From Candidatus Tisiphia endosymbiont of Nemotelus nigrinus (GTDB taxonomy: Bacteria; Pseudomonadota; Alphaproteobacteria; Rickettsiales; Rickettsiaceae), in the NCBI RefSeq assembly GCF_964026475.1, contig NZ_OZ032151.1, forward strand, positions 682,001 through 746,000: a DNA stretch of 64,000 nt, read 5' to 3'. A program made the position numbers and the translations under genes. The notes under the pieces are model-generated. The model worked only from the letters and a program-made list of their open reading frames with translations, was not told the origin of the DNA and made no database searches. This document shows, piece after piece, positions 41,747 to 52,119 of the stretch (within the stretch, counting starts at the first letter, position 1; every line of letters starts with the position of its first letter).

Positions 41747-42000
41747 AAATGTTATCTTTATTTATCTGGTTCATTAGCCCATTTGAGCTGAACCCTTTAT
41801 GCTTATTTTACCATCTTCTTTACTAAAAAGCTTGCAATAAATTGATTTTAATGGCTCTTTTGTTAGTAAATTTGGTAGGGATGAGTTAATTGATAGTTTC
41901 ATTTGCTCCTTACCATTATACCTGTTACATTTGCAGCATTGCGGTTTGTTGTGCCTAATAATCCATAATCCTTCCAACCTCGCTCTTTCTCAAAAATTGC
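41747..42000 (-). pseudogene. Short ORF fragments inside the right inverted repeat, unknown family
   Basis: Two overlapping minus-strand frames (41774-41977 and 41899-42099) read as EKERGWKDYGLLGTTNRNAA and YNGKEQMKLSINSSLPNLL. They may be pieces of a frameshifted transposase N-terminus, but I do not recognise the family. The left inverted repeat shows related sequence. I see no other gene between 41731 and 42152. Confidence 0.25.
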
Positions 42001-42019
42001 GGAAGTCGGGAGTTCTTCT

Positions 42020-42118
42020 CCAAGCACCACTGCAAGATCACTTAGTGGTCGTGGCAATCCAAGAAAGTGATTAGAAATGGATTGCTTCATTGCCACCAAA
42101 GTATCTCATAGCAATAAC
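42020..42118. repeat. Degenerate palindrome, GTCATTGCGAG family
   Basis: CACTTAGTGGTCGTGGCAATCCA and TGGATTGCTTCATTGCCACC survive. The outer arms are eroded to CATAGCAATAACG. Confidence 0.55.
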
Positions 42119-42152
42119 GGCGTAATGTTAGTTGGGTTAGCTATAAATACCA

Positions 42153-43643
42153 TTAATATAAATATTTTTGTTTGAGATAGTTTAAAAATATTTCTGATTG
42201 AATTTGATCTTCGCCCGTAGCGTCTTTAATTAATTCACCAGTGCTTTTTAAGGACCCATAGTTTCTAAGATTATTATTCAAGAATTGGTTTATACCGTTG
42301 AATTCTCCTCTGGTGATTTCCTTTTTCATATTGCGATTAACTTCTTGTGCTTTCTTCATAAGCATTGAAGCAATAATTGCTCCATTAGTATAAGATGGGA
42401 AATAACCAAAACTTCCCATTGGCCAATGTATATCTTGTAAGCATCCATTTGTATCTGTTTGTGGAGTAATTCCTAAATATTCTTGCATCTTATTATTCCA
42501 ATAATATGGCAAATCATCCAAAGTTAGCTCTCCACTAATTAACAACTCTTCCAGTTCAAGCCTAACTATTACATGCATTGGATAAGTAACTTCATCTGCT
42601 TCTACTCTAATAAAACTAGGTTTTACTCTAGTCATTAATTTGTAAAGATTATCTCCAGAATATTCTTGTCCTTTAAATCCAAATTCGTCCTTAAGTAGCA
42701 TTGATAGAAATTCACAAAATTCTCGTGATCTGCCTACTTGCATTTCCATAAATAAAGACTGACTTTCGTGAACAGCCATACCCTTAGCCTTACCTACGGG
42801 TTGATTTTTATATTTACTAGGCAAGTTCTGTTCATATAAAGCATGACCGGTTTCATGCATAATTCCCATAATCCCTGAAATAAAATTACGCTCATCATAT
42901 CTATTAGTTAATCTAATATCATTAGGAGTGCCTTGACAAAATGGATGAGCCGATTCATCTAATCTACCTTTAGTGCAATCAAACTCCATTATTGTCATAA
43001 GCCTTTTGGCAATTAGTTTTTGCTGTTCTTTACTGATAGCATCAACTATAGGTAAAACATGTTCTTTGCTTTGTTTTTCTACTATCTGAGCAATTAATCC
43101 AGGTATGGTTTTTTTGATATTATTAAAAGTTATTTTAATTTCATCTAGCTTACGGTCAGGGTCATATGTGTCAAGCAAAGCATCATATACTGTGCAATTT
43201 AGTACTTTAGCTTTAGATTTGGCCATTTCTTGTACGCAATCTAATACTGTTTGTAGGTAAGGTTTAAGCGATAGGTAATCATTATTTTTTCTAGCATTCC
43301 GCCAAATTAACTCACATTTTGCACTAGCAATAAGATATTTTTTCCTTAAATCATCATCTATACAGTTAGATTCTACAATCCGTCTTTTTGTTTCTTGTAA
43401 ATTTGCTAACTGCCAAATATCTAGTATATTTAGGTTTTCAGAAACCGCTGCTACTAATTCTCCGAGTTTTGGTGATGTTAATCTAGAATGTACCATGGAA
43501 GATAGTAGTGATATTTCGTTTGTTCTACTATCAATCGATCCTTGTGGAATGTTTACTGCAATATCCCAATAAAGTATACTAATCACGTTATTAATTTGAG
43601 AAATTTGCTCTAATTCTTGCTCTAACAATGTATAATGTTTCAT
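42153..43643 (-). CDS. M32-family carboxypeptidase (carboxypeptidase Taq type)
   Basis: This zinc metallocarboxypeptidase trims C-terminal residues of peptides in the cytosol. The 496 residues match the M32 family length. Zinc-site motif HETGHALYEQNLP (near residue 264) is HExxH type, followed by the second zinc-ligand Glu in the AVHESQSLFMEMQVGRS region. The N-terminus shows SILYWDIAVNIPQGS, the family start with a Trp-Asp. It is divergent from metG, with a 107-bp gap that should hold both promoters. Confidence 0.95.
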   Translation of the reverse strand: MKHYTLLEQELEQISQINNVISILYWDIAVNIPQGSIDSRTNEISLLSSMVHSRLTSPKLGELVAAVSENLNILDIWQLANLQETKRRIVESNCIDDDLRKKYLIASAKCELIWRNARKNNDYLSLKPYLQTVLDCVQEMAKSKAKVLNCTVYDALLDTYDPDRKLDEIKITFNNIKKTIPGLIAQIVEKQSKEHVLPIVDAISKEQQKLIAKRLMTIMEFDCTKGRLDESAHPFCQGTPNDIRLTNRYDERNFISGIMGIMHETGHALYEQNLPSKYKNQPVGKAKGMAVHESQSLFMEMQVGRSREFCEFLSMLLKDEFGFKGQEYSGDNLYKLMTRVKPSFIRVEADEVTYPMHVIVRLELEELLISGELTLDDLPYYWNNKMQEYLGITPQTDTNGCLQDIHWPMGSFGYFPSYTNGAIIASMLMKKAQEVNRNMKKEITRGEFNGINQFLNNNLRNYGSLKSTGELIKDATGEDQIQSEIFLNYLKQKYLY

Positions 43644-43750
43644 ATAATTATTCCCTACTGAATAAGTTATTTTAACTATTTTTATAGTATACTAGTTTAG
43701 CAAAATAACTATAATAAATATACTATATTTGTTTCCAACAATTGACCATT

Positions 43751-45274
43751 ATGAAAAACACATATTATATTACTACTCCGATTTATTATGTCAATGATAT
43801 ACCTCACATAGGACATGCTTATACAAGTGTTGCATCCGATGTGATAGCAAGATTTATGCGTTTATCAGGTAAAGATGTAATGTTTCTAACGGGTACTGAT
43901 GAACATGGTCAAAAGGTAGAAAAATCTGCTATTGCCAAAAATGTTGAACCGCAAATATTTACTGATACAGTATCTGAAACTTTTCGTACGTTAATGCATT
44001 CAATGAATATCTCTAATGATGATTTTATTAGAACTACAGAAGCTAGACATAAACAGGCGGTAAGTAGTTTGTGGCAAAAATTGCTTGATAATGGTGATAT
44101 TTACCTAGATAGCTATAAAGGTTGGTATTCTATGCGTGATGAGACATTTTATAATGAATCAGAATTAACAGCAGACGGATTAGCTCCGACTCAGGCTCCG
44201 GTTGAATGGCTTGAAGAACCAAGTTACTTTTTTGCCTTATCAAAATGGCAAGATAAATTGTTAGATTTTTACGATGCCAATCCTGATTTTATCAGGCCAA
44301 ATACTAGGCGTAACGAAGTTATTAGCTTTGTTAAGTCAGGGCTGCATGATTTATCTATATCACGCTCTAGTTTTAAGTGGGGGATTAAAGTACCAAACGA
44401 CGAAAAACATGTAATATATGTATGGCTTGATGCGTTAACAAACTATATTTCAGCTTTAGGATATCCAAATGATACAAGCCAATATAATAAATTTTGGCCA
44501 GCTGATGTGCATGTGGTTGGTAAAGATATATTACGCTTTCATGCAGTATACTGGCCAGCATTTCTGATGGCAGCGGGATTGCCTCTGCCAAAATGTATTA
44601 TGGCACATGGTTGGTGGACTAATGAGGGGCAAAAAATATCGAAATCTATAGGAAATGTCATTGATCCGCTGCAATTAATAAAAGAATTTGGTTTAGATCC
44701 AGTTAGATATTATTTGATGAGAGAGATAATATTTGGTTCAGATGGAAGTTATTCTCGAAGTGGTTTGATTAATAGAACCAACAGTGAGCTGTCTAATAAA
44801 ATTGGTAATTTGTTACAAAGAACTCTAGCCTTTGTGTATAAGAATAATGATGCAAAAATTCCGGTAATTATCCAGGAATCTATCAATAGCATTTATGAAT
44901 CATTTTTAATTAAAACATCACAACAAATTATATCAGAAAATTTAATATTTATGGATAGATTTGATATTAACTCGGTGTTAGAAAATATTATTACTTTAAC
45001 TGAAGAAGCAAATATTTACATAGACCGAGAAGCTCCTTGGCAGTTAAAGAAAACTGATCCTATAAAGATGGGCAAGGTGTTGTATACGCTACTTGAAACA
45101 CTAAGATATATTGCCGTAATGTTACAGCCATTTACCCCTGATTCAGCTAGTAAAATGCTTGATCAGCTTGGTGTGCCAGAAAGTCAGAGGATGTTTAAGC
45201 ATTTAACCAAGGAGTTTAATTTAACTCCAGGCAGTAATATTAGTCAGCCAGAAGCTATATTTCCAAGATTCTAG
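43751..45274 (+). CDS. metG: Methionyl-tRNA synthetase
   Basis: It charges tRNA(Met). The 507-residue product has the class I signatures HIGH (19-22) and KISKS (295-299), the variant of KMSKS, with AWP-like substrate residues around YVWLDALTNY (about 223-232). There is no cysteine-rich zinc knuckle in the connective insertion and no C-terminal dimerisation domain, consistent with the short MetG form. I use ATG 43751; an in-frame TTG three codons upstream is a weaker start. Confidence 0.98.
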   Translation: MKNTYYITTPIYYVNDIPHIGHAYTSVASDVIARFMRLSGKDVMFLTGTDEHGQKVEKSAIAKNVEPQIFTDTVSETFRTLMHSMNISNDDFIRTTEARHKQAVSSLWQKLLDNGDIYLDSYKGWYSMRDETFYNESELTADGLAPTQAPVEWLEEPSYFFALSKWQDKLLDFYDANPDFIRPNTRRNEVISFVKSGLHDLSISRSSFKWGIKVPNDEKHVIYVWLDALTNYISALGYPNDTSQYNKFWPADVHVVGKDILRFHAVYWPAFLMAAGLPLPKCIMAHGWWTNEGQKISKSIGNVIDPLQLIKEFGLDPVRYYLMREIIFGSDGSYSRSGLINRTNSELSNKIGNLLQRTLAFVYKNNDAKIPVIIQESINSIYESFLIKTSQQIISENLIFMDRFDINSVLENIITLTEEANIYIDREAPWQLKKTDPIKMGKVLYTLLETLRYIAVMLQPFTPDSASKMLDQLGVPESQRMFKHLTKEFNLTPGSNISQPEAIFPRF

Positions 45275-45339
45275 GTATAGCTCTGACCGACTAACATTAC
45301 TTCGTCTATTAGCAAAGAGTGTGTAAAGCCGCATACCCT

Positions 45340-45395
45340 ATTTTTTATTTTGTAGTAAAAGTGTAATTCGACATAATGTACTAATTTAAGGAAAA
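45340..45395. repeat. Dispersed TTTTTTATTTTGTAGT...GTGTAATTCG block
   Basis: It resembles 40647-40703 in sequence and order and directly precedes another repeat (palindrome at 45411). The gap between metG and tRNA-Gly otherwise shows no gene; a 68-codon minus-strand ORF (45524-45730) is not supported. Confidence 0.45.
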
Positions 45396-45410
45396 AAAAT
45401 GCTCTCTAAC

Positions 45411-45498
45411 TGTCGCGAGAAGTCACTTTAGGCGGCGAAGCAATCCAAAAGACCAGAAGTGGATTGCTTTGTCGTGCTTATGTACTCTTGCAATGACG
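45411..45498. repeat. Palindrome, GTCATTGCGAG family (diverged)
   Basis: GTCGCGAGAAGTCACTTTAG and CTCTTGCAATGACG ends with GGCGAAGCAATCCA / TGGATTGCTTTGTCG inside. Confidence 0.65.
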
Positions 45499-45578
45499 AG
45501 AAGTTATCTAAAACCTTAACGAATTAGCTATATGAACCTAATATGTTAACTGCTATAATTAAAGTATCTACGGTTTTG

Positions 45579-45614
45579 ATATCCCCCCTACGAAAGTAGG
45601 TATCTGGAATAATA
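45579..45614. repeat. REP-like palindrome (CCTACGAAAGTAGG)
   Basis: The perfect stem CCTACGAAAGTAGG is flanked by GATATCCC and TATCTGGAATA, in the gap upstream of tRNA-Gly. Confidence 0.55.
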
Positions 45615-45763
45615 TTTAAAATTAAATCTCTTTTGATGTTATTTCTTCTTGATCTTTTTATAGTATATCCTATATTTATGATTTGTTTTTGTACAAGCGA
45701 GTCTTTTACCTCAATTTGGGATAAGAACAATTGTTTTTATCCACAATTTTTAGTGTTTTAAAA

Positions 45764-45838
45764 GCGGGTGTAGCTCAGGGGTAGAGCGCTACCTTGCCAA
45801 GGTCGAAGTCGAGGGTTCGAATCCCTTCACCCGCTCCA
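45764..45838 (+). tRNA. tRNA-Gly (anticodon GCC)
   Basis: The cloverleaf is complete: acceptor GCGGGTG / CACCCGC, D-arm GCTC...GAGC, anticodon loop TTGCCAA and T-arm with GGTTCGAATCC. The discriminator is T, and CCA is encoded at 45836-45838. Confidence 0.98.
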
Positions 45839-45897
45839 GTACAAAAATTGTTCTAATTAGTAATACATATTCTCTCTACGGAGATGACATTATAAAC

Positions 45898-46440
45898 ATG
45901 TCTGGAATAGGGATGGCTGGAATAGAGTTAAATAAAATTGTTGCTTCTATTTTATTAGCAAGTTTAATTGCAATGATGGTAGGGTTTGTAACAAATATTC
46001 TGTATAAACCAGCTTTACATCCTGAGCCTCGAGGCTACAAAGTAGAAGTAACAGACGATTCTCCTAATAACCATGATGCCAAAGTAGTTGCAGAAGCACC
46101 AGTGAATATAGAAGAATTGATGAAAACTGCTAATGCTGAGGTGGGAAGGGAAATAGCGAAAAAATGTTTGATGTGTCATTCGTTTGATAAAAGTAAAGCT
46201 AATAAGGTTGGGCCACACCTATGGAATATCGTTGGGACGGAAAAAGCTAAAGCAGAGGATTATAAATATTCAAGTGCTCTATCTAGCAAAGGGGGAATAT
46301 GGGATGAAGAAAGTTTATTTCATTTCTTGCATAAACCTAGCCAATATATACCTGGTACAAAAATGTCCTTTGCTGGTTTAAATAAACCTCAAGATATAGC
46401 TAATGTTATAATGTTTTTAAAGACATTTGTGCATGACTAA
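45898..46440 (+). CDS. Membrane-anchored cytochrome c (CycM-type)
   Basis: This electron carrier probably links the bc1 complex to cytochrome oxidase at the inner membrane. The 180-residue protein has an uncleaved N-terminal anchor (about 12-33) and an acidic linker, then a class I cytochrome c domain. It has haem motif CLMCH (90-94), a GPHLWNIVG segment and an axial Met156 in PGTKMSFAG. The anchored form is typical of Rickettsiales and other Alphaproteobacteria. A 160-bp hairpin begins directly at its stop codon. Confidence 0.94.
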   Translation: MSGIGMAGIELNKIVASILLASLIAMMVGFVTNILYKPALHPEPRGYKVEVTDDSPNNHDAKVVAEAPVNIEELMKTANAEVGREIAKKCLMCHSFDKSKANKVGPHLWNIVGTEKAKAEDYKYSSALSSKGGIWDEESLFHFLHKPSQYIPGTKMSFAGLNKPQDIANVIMFLKTFVHD

Positions 46441-46600
46441 ACACTGTTAACAAAGCTTATTTGATTGGTGAATAAAGTCTTTTTTGCTGTAAATTATAAG
46501 ATTTTTTTGAAATAGGTATACTATTTCGGCAAAAATCTTATTAATTTTCGCTACAAAATCCATTAATTCATCAATCAAATAAGCTTTGTTAACAGTGTCT
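46441..46600. repeat. 160-bp hairpin element, copy at cytochrome c 3' end
   Basis: Ends ACACTGTTAACAAAGC and GCTTTGTTAACAGTGT match 40417-40579. It begins right after the stop codon TAA, as the addA copy does at its own gene end. Confidence 0.9.
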
Positions 46601-46614
46601 AGACTCCCCAAGGC

Positions 46615-46783
46615 GATTTAAAAGTCGCAACTAATGGTATAAAATACTAGGTTATAGAAACGAATAACCGTTAGCGAGCCACGAAGTGGCGTGGCAATCT
46701 AAATGAACAGCTTGTTGTTTTATTTTTACCGCTACAACTTTTGGATTGCCATGTCACAGCGAATAGACTCCTCACAATGACGC
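46615..46783. repeat. Palindrome compound: outer arm plus GTCATTGCGAG member
   Basis: 46615-46668 is the GGCGATTTAAAAGTCGCAAC-type arm also found at 15857 and 2802. 46669-46783 is a GTCATTGCGAG-family palindrome, here as GTTAGCGAGCCACGAAGTGG to CTCACAATGACG. The second outer arm is missing. No gene lies in 46601-46843. Confidence 0.6.
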
Positions 46784-46843
46784 CAGTTTACTATGACTAA
46801 ATGCTAATCGGGTTAGCTATATATACGAGCAACATGATTAGTT

Positions 46844-47842
<999 letters not shown>

Positions 47843-48073
47843 TTATTATTATAAGTTATTAAGAGTTGAGTATACAGTTCCACAGCAACCTAGCAGAAGC
47901 CTATTATAGAAAATATTCTTTGCTAAATCCATTACAATTGTGTTACATTCCGCTATAGCTTTTCAGAATTTAGGAAAATCATTGATTGGATTATTCCATT
48001 ATTAATTATTTCCTAATAATTTAAAATTATAGTATAATTATTATAGTATAACTTACAAAAAATTTAAGTGGAT

Positions 48074-48715
48074 ATGTTTAATATTACTGCAAAAAATAAA
48101 CAACTAGATAGAGCTAAAGTATCTAGTGTTTTTTGCAAACTAGGACAAAAAGAAAAAAAAGAAAAGACTAGAATCAGTGAGTTGTTAACTGACTTTCATG
48201 AAAATGGTCTTCTATTAACAATGCTTTTCTTTGCCATACCAATTGCAATTCCTCTACCGTATCCTCCGGGTTTTACTACTATAGTAGGGATACCCTTGAT
48301 TATTTTATCTATGCAGATGTTGCTTGGCTTTAGGCAAGTTTCTTTACCATCGAAAATTAATAACTATCAAATTAGCAATGATGTACTTATCAATATAAGT
48401 AACAAGATTGTACCAAAAATTAAATTGGTGGAAAAATATATACGACCAAGATTTAGTTTTGCATCTTCTATATATTGCGAACAATTTATTGGTTTAATAT
48501 CGCTGATTTGTGCTATTGCCATATCAATACCTTTACCTCTAACAAATGCTGTACCTGCTTTTGGTATCACTATAATGACAGTAGGTCTTTTAAATCGAGA
48601 TGGATTAACTATATTTCTTGGGTTTATAGTCTCTATAGTTGGTCTTATTATAGCTGTTATAGCAATTACTGCCAGCTGGATTAGCATAAAGTGTTTATTT
48701 AATCTATTTTTCTGA
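48074..48715 (+). CDS. ExoD-family exopolysaccharide synthesis-related membrane protein
   Basis: The protein has about 213 residues and four or more hydrophobic segments. It carries the ExoD signature: RISELLTDFHENGLLLTMLFFAIPIAIPLPYPPG in the first half and an internal repeat-like AIAISIPLPLTNAVPAFGITIMTVGL in the second. ExoD proteins affect exopolysaccharide production and stress tolerance; the biochemistry is unresolved. ATG 48074 is used, with GTG 48068 in frame as an alternative. It is followed by purC after 13 bp. Confidence 0.85.
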   Translation: MFNITAKNKQLDRAKVSSVFCKLGQKEKKEKTRISELLTDFHENGLLLTMLFFAIPIAIPLPYPPGFTTIVGIPLIILSMQMLLGFRQVSLPSKINNYQISNDVLINISNKIVPKIKLVEKYIRPRFSFASSIYCEQFIGLISLICAIAISIPLPLTNAVPAFGITIMTVGLLNRDGLTIFLGFIVSIVGLIIAVIAITASWISIKCLFNLFF

Positions 48716-48728
48716 CGTTATTCTTCCA

Positions 48729-49457
48729 ATGAAACAAAAATTATATCAAGGATCAAGTAAAGCTCTTTATCAGTCACAAGAAGATTTTGCGTTTATTATG
48801 TCCTTTACTGACAAAATTACTTTAGAAAACGGTGAGATTTTTGATATTTCGGGTAAAGGGGTACTGAATAATAATATTTCATCCTTTATAATGAGTAAGC
48901 TTGATATGGTCGGGATAGAGAACCACTTAATTGAAAAAATGAATATGCGTGAACAATTAATACAATCTGTGGATATTTTCCCCATTCAAGTATCGGTTTC
49001 TACAGTAGCATGTGGCAGGTTTGTAAAAGAATTCTCCATGGAGGAAGGGTATGTATTTGATCACCCAGTTATCGATTTTAGAGTTAGAAGTAGAGAATTA
49101 AAGAACCCTATAATTAATGAGCATCAAATACTGAATTTTGGTTGGTTAAATAAGCAAGAAATTGATGAAGTGAAACATCAAACCATTAGAATACATGATT
49201 TTTTAAGTGGATTATTTGCAGGTATTGGTATAAGACTTGTTGAATGCAAGCTAGAATTTGGTAGAGTGTTTAATGGTGAAGACTTTATGGTAATGTTGGC
49301 AGATGAAATCAGCCCTGATAATTGCCGTTTATGGAATATGAGTAATAATGAGAAACTGGGAGCAGAAATGATTGCCACTGATCCTGAAAGAGCTATTAAA
49401 TCTTATCAGGCAATAGCTGATTTATTAAGAGATAGAACTTATACTCAAATTATTTGA
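48729..49457 (+). CDS. purC: Phosphoribosylaminoimidazole-succinocarboxamide synthase
   Basis: PurC couples CAIR and aspartate to SAICAR in purine synthesis. The 242-residue product starts MKQKLYQGSSKALYQ, the family's usual N-terminus, with FTDKIT and VRSRELKNPIINEHQI later; the length fits. It may be co-transcribed with exoD. No other purine gene lies in the window. Rickettsiaceae generally import purine nucleotides, so the pathway may be incomplete, or this step may serve another use. Confidence 0.95.
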   Translation: MKQKLYQGSSKALYQSQEDFAFIMSFTDKITLENGEIFDISGKGVLNNNISSFIMSKLDMVGIENHLIEKMNMREQLIQSVDIFPIQVSVSTVACGRFVKEFSMEEGYVFDHPVIDFRVRSRELKNPIINEHQILNFGWLNKQEIDEVKHQTIRIHDFLSGLFAGIGIRLVECKLEFGRVFNGEDFMVMLADEISPDNCRLWNMSNNEKLGAEMIATDPERAIKSYQAIADLLRDRTYTQII

Positions 49458-49464
49458 AGAATTG

Positions 49465-52119
49465 TTAGCTATAACCATCCGCTTTTATTGTCGCCTGAGC
49501 GGCAGCAACCCTTGCTATAGGGATGCGGTATGGTGAACATGATACATAATGCAAACCAACTTTATGAAAAAACTCTATAGAGTAGGGATTGCCTGCATGC
49601 TCCCCACATGCACCAAGTTTTAATGTAGGATTGTTTTTTAATCCACGTTTTATAGCAATTTCTATTAACTCCCCGACCCCTTCCTCATCCAATTTACTAA
49701 AAGGATCAAATGCAAAGATTTTTTTTTCTAAATAATCCGGGAAAAATGATGCTACATCATCTCGGGAAATACCATAAGTTGTTTGCGTTAAATCATTGGT
49801 ACCAAAGCTAAAATAATCTACCTCCTCAGCAATTTCTCCAGCTTTTAAAGCAGCTCTTGGTAGTTCGATCATAGTACCAAGAGTGAAATCAAACTTGCAT
49901 TTGTTAATATCTTCCATGTGAGCAATAACATCTTGTATATGGGTCTTTAATATTTTTAGTTCATTAACATCACTAATTAAAGGAATCATTAACTCCAAAA
50001 TAGTATTTATATTTTCGTCAACTTGTAATTCTCTGATAGCGGTAAGAATCGCCGTTATTTGCATTTGATAAATTTCAGGATAAGAAATACCGAGGCGACA
50101 TCCTCTATGTCCAAGCATCGGATTCACTTCATATAGTGCGTGCAAACGTTGTTCAACAACAGCTAATGGTAGATTCATCACATTTGCTAAGTTTCTTTTA
50201 TCGTCCTCTGTTGTTGGTAGAAATTCATGTAGAGGTGGATCAAGCAATCTAATATTTATAGCTTTACCCTGTATAATTTTAAATAATGCTTTAAAATCTT
50301 GAATTTGCAAGGGTAATAATTTACTTATCGCCTGTTTCCTTCTCTCTATATCGGGAGCAATGATCATTTCTCGTACTAACGGAATTTTATCATGATCAAA
50401 AAACATATGTTCTGTTCTACATAACCCTATCCCATTTGCTCCAAATTTTATGGAAACACCCGCATCTAAAACAGTTTCCGCATTAGCCCTAACTTGTAGA
50501 GTAGCAAACTCATCTGCCCAATCTAGAATTGTTTGAAACTCCTTAGTAAAAGTAGGCTGAATCAATGGCACTTCTCCCAAGAAAATTTTTCCCGTTCCAC
50601 CATCTATAGTTATTAAGTCACCATAATTGATGATAGTGTTACCTATTTTAAATAGCTGTTTTTTTTCATCTATTACCACATCATTTGCCCCACAAACACA
50701 TGGTTTTCCTAGCCCTCTAGCAACTACCGCAGCATGTGAAGTCATCCCACCTCTGGCTGTCAGAATACCAGATGAAACATACATACCACTTATATCTTCA
50801 GGACTAGTATCATGGCGTACCAAAATTACTTTATGATGATGCGACATTTTCTCGGCATCATAAGGAGAAAAAACTACCATACCAGTAGCGGCCCCTGGAG
50901 ATGCTGGCAACCCTTTAGAGATATGGTTTAAACTATTACTATAATCAATAGCCGTATGCAAAAGCTGAGTTAACGATTCCGGATCTATACGCATTATTGC
51001 TTGTTGTTTAGAAATCAGCCCTTCTTGTACCATATCAGTGGCAATTTTAATGCTGGCTAAAGCTGTTCTTTTAGCACTGCGTGTTTGTAAAATATACAAA
51101 GCACCGTTTTGTACGGTGAATTCAATATCTTGCACATCCAAATAATGCAACTCTAACTTCTTGCATATTCCTTGTAATTGCTCAAATATTTGGGGCATAA
51201 CCATTTGCATTGAGGAATCTATATCATGCTCATTTGACATAATAGGGCTTGGGGTTCTTGTCCCTGATACAACATCCTCACCTTGAGCATTTACTAGATA
51301 CTCACCAAAAAGCTTGTTTTCACCGGTTGCAGGACAACGCGAAAATACTACGCCTGTAGCAGAATTACTTCCTTGATTACCAAAAACCATTGACTGTATA
51401 TTAATCGCTGTACCCCAATCATCGGGTATATTATGTAACTTTCTATAAGTTACCGCTCTATCACCTGCCCAAGATTTTAATACAGCTTTTATTGATTGTT
51501 CTAGTTGTCTATATGGGTCAGAAAATGATTGATCACAATGATTAGAAATTATCTTTTTAAATTCTTCAACTATGACTCTTAAGAAATCTCCTGTAATTTC
51601 TTTTTCTTGATAGAAATTACATTTGACCTTATGCATTTCAAATGCATTTTTAAATAAACCATTTGAAATTGATAATGCCATTGATCCATACATTTCTAAG
51701 AATCGCCGATAGCTGTCAAGAGCAAAAATTTCATTTCCAGTAATATTTGACAGTGCATCGCAAACTTGATCATTATATCCAAGATTAAGTATAGTATCCA
51801 TCATACCAGGCATAGAAGCTCTTGAACCTGAACGGACAGATAATAATAATGGATTCTTATGATCCCCAAAGACCTTACCTGTAGAATTCTCCAAATTTTT
51901 AATAGCTATCACTAAATCATTATTAAAATTCTCAGGCAAACTGTAATTATTTTTGTAGAAATAATTACAAAGTTCCGTAGTAATAGTAAAACCATCTGGA
52001 ATAGGTAAATTTAAGTTAGACATCTCGGCAAGACCAGCTCCTTTACTGCCAAGTACGTCTTTCATTTGGGCATTACCATCCCCACCTTTAGTACCAAAAT
52101 AATAGATCCATTTGTTCAT
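49465..52119 (-). CDS. ppdK: Pyruvate, phosphate dikinase
   Basis: It interconverts pyruvate + ATP + Pi and PEP + AMP + PPi. The 884 residues are normal for the family. An N-terminal ATP-binding domain (YYFGTKGGDGNAQMKDVLGSKGAGLAEM and VRSGSRASMPGMMDT) is followed by the phosphohistidine domain with GGMTSHAAVVARG (catalytic His) and CVCGAN. A PEP-binding TIM barrel with GIGLCRTEHMF and LGACGEHAGNP closes the protein. I use ATG 52119 rather than the upstream TTG at 52128. It is convergent with purC, with only 7 bp between their stops. Confidence 0.98.
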   Translation of the reverse strand: MNKWIYYFGTKGGDGNAQMKDVLGSKGAGLAEMSNLNLPIPDGFTITTELCNYFYKNNYSLPENFNNDLVIAIKNLENSTGKVFGDHKNPLLLSVRSGSRASMPGMMDTILNLGYNDQVCDALSNITGNEIFALDSYRRFLEMYGSMALSISNGLFKNAFEMHKVKCNFYQEKEITGDFLRVIVEEFKKIISNHCDQSFSDPYRQLEQSIKAVLKSWAGDRAVTYRKLHNIPDDWGTAINIQSMVFGNQGSNSATGVVFSRCPATGENKLFGEYLVNAQGEDVVSGTRTPSPIMSNEHDIDSSMQMVMPQIFEQLQGICKKLELHYLDVQDIEFTVQNGALYILQTRSAKRTALASIKIATDMVQEGLISKQQAIMRIDPESLTQLLHTAIDYSNSLNHISKGLPASPGAATGMVVFSPYDAEKMSHHHKVILVRHDTSPEDISGMYVSSGILTARGGMTSHAAVVARGLGKPCVCGANDVVIDEKKQLFKIGNTIINYGDLITIDGGTGKIFLGEVPLIQPTFTKEFQTILDWADEFATLQVRANAETVLDAGVSIKFGANGIGLCRTEHMFFDHDKIPLVREMIIAPDIERRKQAISKLLPLQIQDFKALFKIIQGKAINIRLLDPPLHEFLPTTEDDKRNLANVMNLPLAVVEQRLHALYEVNPMLGHRGCRLGISYPEIYQMQITAILTAIRELQVDENINTILELMIPLISDVNELKILKTHIQDVIAHMEDINKCKFDFTLGTMIELPRAALKAGEIAEEVDYFSFGTNDLTQTTYGISRDDVASFFPDYLEKKIFAFDPFSKLDEEGVGELIEIAIKRGLKNNPTLKLGACGEHAGNPYSIEFFHKVGLHYVSCSPYRIPIARVAAAQATIKADGYS

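Larger units (their letters stand above)
40704..42015. mobile_element. Possible mobile unit: Rpn-type gene between long imperfect inverted repeats
   Basis: The sequence AAGTTCTTCCCGACTTCCGC from 40704, continuing to AGGCACAACA at 40790, reappears inverted at 41947-42015 (AGGCACAACA to GCGGAAGTCGGGAGTTCTT). The arms are about 70-85 bp with mismatches and small gaps. They enclose the PD-(D/E)XK gene and a 220-bp stretch with short minus-strand ORFs. Target duplications were not identified. Confidence 0.5.

Noticed and set aside
41774..42099. Two overlapping small genes right of the Rpn gene
   Set aside because: They overlap in different frames within the inverted repeat and a palindrome; kept only as an uncertain fragment.
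45524..45730. 68-codon ORF upstream of tRNA-Gly on the minus strand
   Set aside because: It runs through a REP-like palindrome and has no family resemblance.
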